Below, one piece after another: positions 1 through 5,634 of a stretch of 5,634 bases of DNA. Source of the DNA: Bacillota bacterium (GTDB lineage: Bacteria > Bacillota_E > JAJZYS01 > JAILZS01); contig JAKASY010000161.1 in NCBI GenBank assembly GCA_021817625.1, forward strand, positions 1 to 5,634, written 5' to 3'. Position numbers and translations under genes: made by a program. The first letter of the stretch is position 1, and each line of letters opens with the position of its first letter. Below the pieces are notes generated by a model, which was not told the origin of the DNA, ran no database searches, and was given only the letters and a program-made list of their open reading frames with translations.

Positions 1-976
1 CGCGCACGCGACCCTGGCCGTCTACCAGGCGGCGCTAACGCCCGGCGCAACGGTGCTGGGACTGTCGCTCAGCATGGGCGGCCACCTCACGCACGGGAGC
101 GCCGTGAACTTCTCGGGCAAGCTCTACCGCTTTGTCGCCTACGGCCTCGATCCGGAGACGGAGCGCATCGACTACGAAGAGCTCCGGCGCGTCGCCCTGG
201 CCGAGCGCCCGAGGCTCATCGTCACGGGCGCGAGCGCCTACCCGCGCGTCATCGACTTCGCCGCCTTCCGCGCGGTCGCCGACGAGGTCGGGGCGCGGCT
301 GATGGTGGACATGGCGCACATCGCCGGCCTCGTGGCCGGCGGCGTGCACCCGAGCCCGGTGCCCTACGGCGACTATGTCACCACCACCACCCACAAGACG
401 CTGCGCGGGCCGCGCGGCGGCCTCATCCTGTGCCGGGCGGAGCACGCGAAGAAGGTCGACTCGGCCGTCTTCCCCGGCGTCCAGGGCGGGCCGCTCATGC
501 ACATCATCGCCGCCAAGGCCGTCGCCCTGGGCGAGGCGCTCACGCCGGCGTTCGCCGACTACGGCCGGCACGTCGTCGACAACGCGCAGGCGCTCGCGCG
601 CGGTCTCGGCGAGCGGGGCTGGCGCCTGGTGTCCGGCGGCACGGACACGCACCTCCTGCTCGTGTCCTTCGTCGGGCGCGACATCACGGGCAGGCAGGCC
701 GAGGAGGCGCTCGGCCGAGCGTCGATCACCGTGAACAAGAACGCCGTGCCGGGCGACCCGCTGCCGCCCCGCGTCACCTCCGGCATCCGTCTCGGCACGC
801 CGGCGCTCACCACGCGCGGCATGGGCACGGCGGAGATGGAGGCGATCGCCGGCTGGATCGACCGCGTGCTGCGCGCGCCCGACGACACTGCGGTGGTCGC
901 GGCCGTGGCGGACGAGGTGGCGGCGCTGTGCCGGCGCTTCCCCTTCTATCCCGAGCGCATGATGGCCGAGGCCTAG
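1..976 (+). CDS. glyA: Serine hydroxymethyltransferase, 5'-truncated by window edge
   Basis: This PLP enzyme of the cytoplasm interconverts serine plus tetrahydrofolate with glycine plus 5,10-methylene-THF, the main source of one-carbon units. The frame is already open at base 2 and ends with TAG at 974-976, giving 324 codons. From memory of E. coli GlyA (417 aa), the visible part starts near residue 99, so about a quarter is missing. Landmarks in order are [33 protein letters not shown] (PLP-ring Asp at 308-310), [14 protein letters not shown] (Schiff-base Lys at 395-397), [28 protein letters not shown] and [10 protein letters not shown] (substrate-carboxylate Arg at 788-790). All catalytic residues in view are intact. 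The first codons read AHATLAVY where E. coli has SQANFAVY, so the Ser that contacts the PLP phosphate appears to be Ala; this sits at the window edge. No frameshift is seen. Confidence 0.97.
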   Translation, partial: AHATLAVYQAALTPGATVLGLSLSMGGHLTHGSAVNFSGKLYRFVAYGLDPETERIDYEELRRVALAERPRLIVTGASAYPRVIDFAAFRAVADEVGARLMVDMAHIAGLVAGGVHPSPVPYGDYVTTTTHKTLRGPRGGLILCRAEHAKKVDSAVFPGVQGGPLMHIIAAKAVALGEALTPAFADYGRHVVDNAQALARGLGERGWRLVSGGTDTHLLLVSFVGRDITGRQAEEALGRASITVNKNAVPGDPLPPRVTSGIRLGTPALTTRGMGTAEMEAIAGWIDRVLRAPDDTAVVAAVADEVAALCRRFPFYPERMMAEA

Positions 977-995
977 GCATGGCTCGATCCGCCAC

Positions 996-1011
996 TCGCG
1001 CGTCGGCGCGA
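996..1011 (+). terminator. Hairpin 20 nt after glyA stop
   Basis: TCGCGC (996-1001) pairs perfectly with GCGCGA (1006-1011) across a GTCG loop, a 6-bp GC-rich stem with a tetraloop. Its place just after the glyA stop suits transcript-end protection or termination. No T-run follows, so it is not a standard intrinsic terminator. In a genome this GC-rich, short perfect stems also arise by chance. Confidence 0.3.
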
Positions 1012-1035
1012 TAGCGGGTATCGTTGAGACCATGA

Positions 1036-1052
1036 GGCCGGACCGTCCGGCC
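1036..1052 (+). terminator. Strong 7-bp hairpin in the glyA-efp gap
   Basis: GGCCGGA (1036-1042) and TCCGGCC (1046-1052) form a perfect stem around a three-base CCG loop. The next bases, GATGTCTT, are only mildly T-rich. It could be a weak terminator between glyA and efp or an element of the efp leader. A second short stem, CCCCT (1070-1074) with AGGGG (1083-1087), follows it. The stems are seen directly; the role is inference. Confidence 0.35.
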
Positions 1053-1108
1053 GATGTCTTGCCGGCTGCCCCCTGACGGCGGAGGGGACGAGCCAGGCGC
1101 ACGCGAGT

Positions 1109-1114
1109 AAGGAG
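1109..1114 (+). promoter_or_regulatory. Shine-Dalgarno of efp
   Basis: AAGGAG lies 8 bases before the ATG at 1123, a near-ideal sequence and spacing. It fixes the efp start and suggests high translation, as expected for a translation factor. Confidence 0.85.
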
Positions 1115-1122
1115 CGAACCCG

Positions 1123-1680
1123 ATGATCTCGAGCAACGACTTTCACAACGGCGTGAGCCTGGAGATCGACGGCGAGGTGTACGTCGTGGTCGAGTTCCAG
1201 CACGTCAAGCCGGGCAAGGGCAGCGCCTTCGTCCGCACGAAGCTCAAGAACGCGCGCACGGGGGCGGTGGTCGACCGCACCTTCAACGCCGGCGAGAAGC
1301 TGTCCCGGGCGCAGGTGGAAAAGCGGGAGGTGCAGTTCCTCTACGCGAGCGGGGACGACTGGACGTTCATGGACAACCAGACCTACGACCAGTTCACGTT
1401 CTCGCGCGGCGACCTCGGCGACGCGCCGAACTTCATGACGGAGAGCATGACGCTGAACCTCCTCTTCCACGGCGAGCGCCTCATGGGCGTCGAGCTGCCG
1501 AACTCCGTGACCCTCAAGGTCGTGGAGACGGACCCGGGCCTCAAGGGCGACACGGCCCAGGGTGGCACCAAGCCGGCCAAGCTGGAGACCGGCTACGTCG
1601 TCAAGGTGCCGCTGTTCGTCAACCCGGGCGACAGCCTGATCATCGACACGCGCACCGGCGCCTACCTGTCGCGAGGGTAA
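1123..1680 (+). CDS. efp: Elongation factor P
   Basis: EF-P binds between the ribosomal P and E sites and promotes peptide bonds at proline runs. The product is 185 aa, the normal family length, and reads as the usual three beta-barrel domains: an N-terminal KOW-like domain (about 1-65) and two OB domains (about 66-127 and 128-185). The tip loop is KPGKGSAF, with Lys32 at the position that is modified in many bacteria (equivalent to E. coli Lys34). This is a lysine-type EF-P, not the arginine type that EarP rhamnosylates. No modification enzyme gene is in the window. The C-terminal family signature is present (KPAKLETG, then [10 protein letters not shown]), as is [16 protein letters not shown]. 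The ATG start is fixed by AAGGAG 8 bases upstream and by alignment to the family N terminus (ISSNDFHNG). acs starts 34 bases after its stop. Confidence 0.97.
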   Translation: MISSNDFHNGVSLEIDGEVYVVVEFQHVKPGKGSAFVRTKLKNARTGAVVDRTFNAGEKLSRAQVEKREVQFLYASGDDWTFMDNQTYDQFTFSRGDLGDAPNFMTESMTLNLLFHGERLMGVELPNSVTLKVVETDPGLKGDTAQGGTKPAKLETGYVVKVPLFVNPGDSLIIDTRTGAYLSRG

Positions 1681-1701
1681 GGCGCGAGGCCAAGAGCGCT
1701 A

Positions 1702-1707
1702 GGGGGG
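1702..1707 (+). promoter_or_regulatory. G-run ribosome binding site that decides the acs start
   Basis: GGGGGG (within AGGGGGGAT, 1701-1709) lies 7 bases before GTG 1715. It abuts TTG 1709, which is too close for initiation. The same GGGGGGAT-x-GGC arrangement precedes the antitoxin ATG at 4595, which supports choosing GTG 1715. Confidence 0.55.
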
Positions 1708-1714
1708 ATTGGCA

Positions 1715-3777
<2,063 letters not shown>

Positions 3778-3781
<4 letters not shown>

Positions 3782-4548
3782 GCAGCGCCGGGGCGGCGGC
3801 CTGGGAGCCGCCGGCGTTCACGCCGGCAGAGCGCGAGCGCCTCGTCGGGCGTGTGCTCGCCGCGCTCAAGGAGCGCTGCGGCGGGGCGTTGCGCGCGGTG
3901 GCGCTCGAGGGCTCCACCGCGAAGGGCCTCGCGGCGCCGCGCTCCGACCTCGAGTTTCGCGTCATCCTCTCGGGGCGGGTCGACCGCTGGCATACGCTGT
4001 TCATGGACGGCATGTTCGTCGGCCTGAGCGTCTCGACTTGGGCCCAGACGCTCCGGGACGCGCGCACGGTCGACTACGAGTGGCCGCTCAAGGGCGACCG
4101 CTTCACGGCATGCCGGGTGCTCCACGATCCCGAGGGCCTGTACGCGCGTCTTCGTGGCGCGGCTGTCCGCGCCGAGGCGCGGGCGGACTTCACCGCGCTC
4201 GTGCGCGAAGCCCTGGCGGACATGTACGAGCATGTGCTCAAGCTCATGTGCCTGGGGGACGGAGCGCTCTCGCTCACGGCCGAGGCGCGGGAGGTGGCTT
4301 TCTGGGCGGCGATCGCCGCGGCGCTCGCGAACCGCCACCTCTACGCCTCCAGCCGGCGCATGTTCGAGGACGCCCTGACGCTGCCCGGGATGCCGGCCGT
4401 GTTCGCGCCCGCCTTGCAGGCGCTCCTCTCATCGGGCGACGCGGCGCCGGCTGTGCGGGCCGCGGCCGGCCGGCTCTGGCCCGCGATGCGGGAGTGGGGC
4501 GAAGGGCTCGGGCTCACGTGGGAGGACCCAGCGCTTCAGAGCGTGTAA
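3778..4548 (+). CDS. KNTase-like nucleotidyltransferase (ANT(4')-type fold), apparent CTG start
   Basis: Family members transfer an AMP group from ATP; in KNTase the acceptor is the 4' hydroxyl of aminoglycosides. The substrate here is unknown. From CTG 3778 the product is 256 aa; S. aureus KNTase is 253 aa as I recall it. The N-terminal half carries the polymerase-beta-type motif EGSTAKG (44-50) and SDLE with Asp57 and Glu59 (KNTase Asp50, Glu52). Trp102-Pro-Leu matches the KNTase WPL. In the C-terminal helical domain, MYEHVLK has Glu151 and Lys155 at the positions of the KNTase catalytic base Glu145 and of Lys149. The protein ends in a KNTase-like stretch (LWPAMREWGEGLGL). KNTase Glu67 and Glu76 align with Thr73 and Gly82, so two carboxylates appear lost. 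No ATG, GTG or TTG lies in frame between 3601 and 3853. GTG 3853 would delete the first helix, and GTG 3601 would overlap acs by 181 bases. CTG 3778 overlaps the acs TGA as CTGA, with GAGG at 3764-3767. Fold confidence is high, function low. Confidence 0.8.
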
Positions 4549-4580
4549 CCGGCCGGCGCGCTGTGGCGAGAGCAGGCCGG
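4549..4580 (+). promoter_or_regulatory. Dyad upstream of the toxin-antitoxin pair, possible operator
   Basis: CCGGCC (4549-4554) and GGCCGG (4575-4580) are inverted repeats 20 bases apart. They fill the gap between the nucleotidyltransferase stop and the antitoxin ribosome site. RHH antitoxins commonly repress their own operon from a dyad in this position. The half-sites are short and GC-only, so chance is a real alternative. I see no convincing -35/-10 pair in this 46-base gap. Confidence 0.22.
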
Positions 4581-4582
4581 GT

Positions 4583-4588
4583 GGGGGG
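4583..4588 (+). promoter_or_regulatory. G-run ribosome binding site of the antitoxin
   Basis: GGGGGG, followed by AT, lies 6 bases before ATG 4595. It is a purine-rich but atypical Shine-Dalgarno, closely matching the one before acs. Confidence 0.5.
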
Positions 4589-4594
4589 ATAGGC

Positions 4595-5011
4595 ATGTCA
4601 AAGGTGGTCAGCATGCGACTCAAGCCGCAGGTCTGGCAGCGCCTTGGCGCGATGGCAAGGCGGCTCGGACGCACACCGAGCGAGACCTCCGCCCTGCTTG
4701 TGGACGAGGCACTGCGCAGCGCGGAGTTTGCGTTCGTGCAGTTCCGCGACTCGCCCGTGGGGCGCCAGGCGTACGTGATCGGCACCAGCCTGGCCGTCTG
4801 GGAGGTGGCGTTCCTCGCGTGCTTCTTCGAGGGCGATGCAGAGCGCGTGGCCGATCACCTTGGCTGGCCGACGACCAAGGTCCGCGCGGCCCTCAACTAT
4901 GCTGCCGCATACCCGGACGAGGTCGCGAGCGCCATCCGAGACAACGAGGCTGGTCCCGATGCGCTCCGGCGGGCCCTGCCAGGGCTCGAAGACGTCCTCG
5001 TTGAGCCGTGA
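4595..5011 (+). CDS. Type II antitoxin: ribbon-helix-helix plus DUF433 domain
   Basis: This 138-aa protein likely binds DNA and neutralises the toxin encoded next. Residues 1-45 fit a CopG/Arc ribbon-helix-helix: a short basic strand (KVVSMRLKP), then two helices around Arg23-Glu30 (RLGRTPSE) and Ala33-Arg41. A linker (FVQFRDSPVG) leads to a DUF433-type region at about 57-118. Its pattern is a glycine-started strand (GRQAYVIGTSLAVWEV), a helix with EGDAERVADHLGWP, and KVRAALNYAAAYPDEV. The usual family GTR reads GTS here (Ser65). The C-terminal tail is acidic (LEDVLVEP), plausible for contacting a basic surface of the toxin. The last codons overlap the toxin start (GTGA), which implies translational coupling. 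The pairing with a DUF5615 protein is the main functional evidence. A transcription regulator without a toxin role is the alternative. Confidence 0.85.
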   Translation: MSKVVSMRLKPQVWQRLGAMARRLGRTPSETSALLVDEALRSAEFAFVQFRDSPVGRQAYVIGTSLAVWEVAFLACFFEGDAERVADHLGWPTTKVRAALNYAAAYPDEVASAIRDNEAGPDALRRALPGLEDVLVEP

Positions 5012-5379
5012 GGCTCCTCCTGGACGAGCACTTGAGCCCGGCGCCGGTCGCCGCGTTGGCGAAGCTGGGCGTGGACGCGGTCGCCCTGAGCACGTGGCAG
5101 GGCGGGCGCTACCGCGAGTCGTCCGACGAGGTGCTGCTGACGGCTGCCGCGTCCGAGAAGCGGATTCTGGTGACGTTCGACCAAAGGACGATACCGCCCC
5201 TCCTCAAGGGCTGGGCCGAGAGCGGACGGGCCCACGCCGGTGTCGTGTTTGTCGACCACCGGACAATCGCCCCGTCCGCCATCGGCGAGTTGGCGCGGGC
5301 ACTCGCGCAGTTGAACGAGCGTCTTGGCGACCTCGATTGGACGGACCGGACAGCGTACCTGCGGCGGGCGTTGGTGTGA
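5008..5379 (+). CDS. DUF5615 PIN-like toxin (predicted ribonuclease)
   Basis: The product is 123 aa from a GTG that overlaps the antitoxin TGA by 4 bases. It has the DUF5615 pattern, a PIN-like fold related to the Mut7-C/VapC group. The N terminus is RLLLDEHLSP with Asp6 and Glu7, followed by a helix and GVDAVALS. Ser39-Asp40-Glu41 starts the next helix (SDEVLLTAAA), and the core strand is RILVTFDQRT with Asp58. A last strand, GVVFVDH, carries Asp83. The acidic residues fit a metal-dependent nuclease centre. Families of this type are predicted to cut RNA, but the target here is unknown. The length is normal and no key acidic residue seems lost, so the toxin looks intact. Only a short hairpin follows before the non-coding right end. 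Confidence 0.85.
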   Translation: MRLLLDEHLSPAPVAALAKLGVDAVALSTWQGGRYRESSDEVLLTAAASEKRILVTFDQRTIPPLLKGWAESGRAHAGVVFVDHRTIAPSAIGELARALAQLNERLGDLDWTDRTAYLRRALV

Positions 5380-5381
5380 CC

Positions 5382-5399
5382 GCGCCAGGCCTGTGGCGC
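5382..5399 (+). terminator. Hairpin directly after the toxin stop
   Basis: GCGCCA (5382-5387) pairs with TGGCGC (5394-5399) around the loop GGCCTG, starting 2 bases after the toxin TGA. The position suits a transcript end. There is no T-tract, so it would be an RNA-stabilising stem or a weak terminator. Confidence 0.3.
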
Positions 5400-5401
5400 C
5401 G

Positions 5402-5439
5402 TCTGGACCCGAGGGTGGCCATCGATAGCGTGGTCCAGA
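5402..5439. repeat. 8-bp perfect inverted repeat
   Basis: TCTGGACC (5402-5409) and GGTCCAGA (5432-5439) are exact inverse complements, 22 bases apart. The arms are longer than most chance stems here and less purely GC. They could form a hairpin or be a protein-binding dyad. No function is assignable. Confidence 0.4.
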
Positions 5440-5537
5440 GGCGACCCCATCGCCGTTGCTGAGGGCTCGCTCGAGCGCACGCCTGCGTCGAGTGGGGGGC
5501 GACCGATCGACCGCGTCTGGGCGGCGCTGGTCGGCCT

Positions 5538-5556
5538 CTTGCGCCTGGCGCGCAAG
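5538..5556. repeat. 7-bp inverted repeat upstream of a possible start
   Basis: CTTGCGC (5538-5544) and GCGCAAG (5550-5556) flank a 5-base CTGGC spacer. The dyad ends 5 bases before an AAGGAG sequence (5562-5567). It could be an operator or leader hairpin for whatever starts at 5575. Apart from this and the other repeats, I see nothing coding in 5380-5574. Confidence 0.4.
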
Positions 5557-5574
5557 CTGGCAAGGAGCGGGCAC

Positions 5575-5634
5575 GTGTCGTGTCAGCGCGACCGGACCGC
5601 CCTGGAGGCGCGGTCATCGGACCGGTCGTGCAAC
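5575..5634 (+). CDS. Possible start of an unidentified gene, cut by the right edge
   Basis: GTG 5575 lies 7 bases after AAGGAG (5562-5567), the same Shine-Dalgarno hexamer as efp. The frame stays open for all 20 codons to the window end, reading MSCQRDRTALEARSSD at the start. The peptide is not recognised. Twenty codons without a stop is expected by chance at this GC content, so the ribosome site is the only real support. A dyad (5538-5556) precedes it, and a long hairpin (5586-5631) would lie inside it, which argues against it. Confidence 0.2.
   Translation, partial: MSCQRDRTALEARSSDRSCN
5586..5631. repeat. Long imperfect hairpin at the right edge
   Basis: Bases 5586-5595 pair with 5622-5631 over 10 positions, with one G-T mismatch (wobble in RNA): GCGCGACCGG against CCGGTCGTGC. 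A second stem, GACCGC (5595-5600) with GCGGTC (5610-5615), can nest inside. The structure could be a transcript-end stem or part of a repeat continuing outside the window. No T-run is visible before the sequence ends. Confidence 0.35.

Noticed and set aside
1024..1052. TTGAGA at 1024-1029 as a -35 box for efp
   Set aside because: The -10 position at 17-base spacing is CCGGCC inside the hairpin, so it does not resemble a promoter. TATCGT at 1019-1024 has no matching -35 either.
35..1102. 355-codon minus-strand frame opposite glyA
   Set aside because: Same GC-driven shadow; the plus strand holds a clear SHMT and this product matches nothing known to me.
5500..5513. CGACCG direct repeat separated by AT, with an internal CGATCG palindrome
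   Set aside because: Too short and too GC-typical to distinguish from chance.
4897..5574. 225-codon minus-strand frame opposite the toxin and right end
   Set aside because: It covers the well-supported toxin gene, has Arg/Pro/Ala-rich composition, and shows no convincing start signal.

Overview
This is a GC-rich bacterial window (about 70% GC by eye), and every gene I can support lies on the + strand. The organism looks like a high-GC free-living bacterium. The Acs matches the subfamily I associate with deltaproteobacteria and related phyla (GHRLGTKELESA, QAADGY). The antitoxin/toxin pair is of a kind common in GC-rich environmental lineages such as Rokubacteria, Myxococcota and Chloroflexota. 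The sequence alone does not fix the phylum.

Layout. Positions 1-976 hold the 3' three quarters of glyA (serine hydroxymethyltransferase), which runs in from the left edge. A 146-base gap with two perfect hairpins and a 14-codon mini-frame leads to efp (elongation factor P, 1123-1680), which has a strong Shine-Dalgarno. After 34 bases comes acs (AMP-forming acetyl-CoA synthetase, 1715-3781), with all catalytic and acetate-pocket residues present. Its TGA overlaps the apparent CTG start of a nucleotidyltransferase resembling kanamycin nucleotidyltransferase (3778-4548). After 46 bases comes a two-gene toxin-antitoxin module: a ribbon-helix-helix/DUF433 antitoxin (4595-5011) and a DUF5615 PIN-like toxin (5008-5379), overlapping by GTGA. 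The last 255 bases have no convincing gene. They hold four inverted repeats and a good Shine-Dalgarno/GTG pair at 5562-5577 that may open a gene running off the right edge.

How the genes fit together. glyA, efp and acs are housekeeping genes for one-carbon metabolism, translation of proline stretches and acetate activation. efp, acs and the nucleotidyltransferase are spaced tightly enough to be one transcript. The nucleotidyltransferase and the toxin-antitoxin pair form an accessory block downstream of the core genes. I see no tRNA, rRNA, CRISPR array, transposase or integrase. The points most worth a second look are the KNTase-like protein (non-AUG start, apparently missing metal-ligand carboxylates), its position beside a toxin-antitoxin module, and the structured leader of efp.
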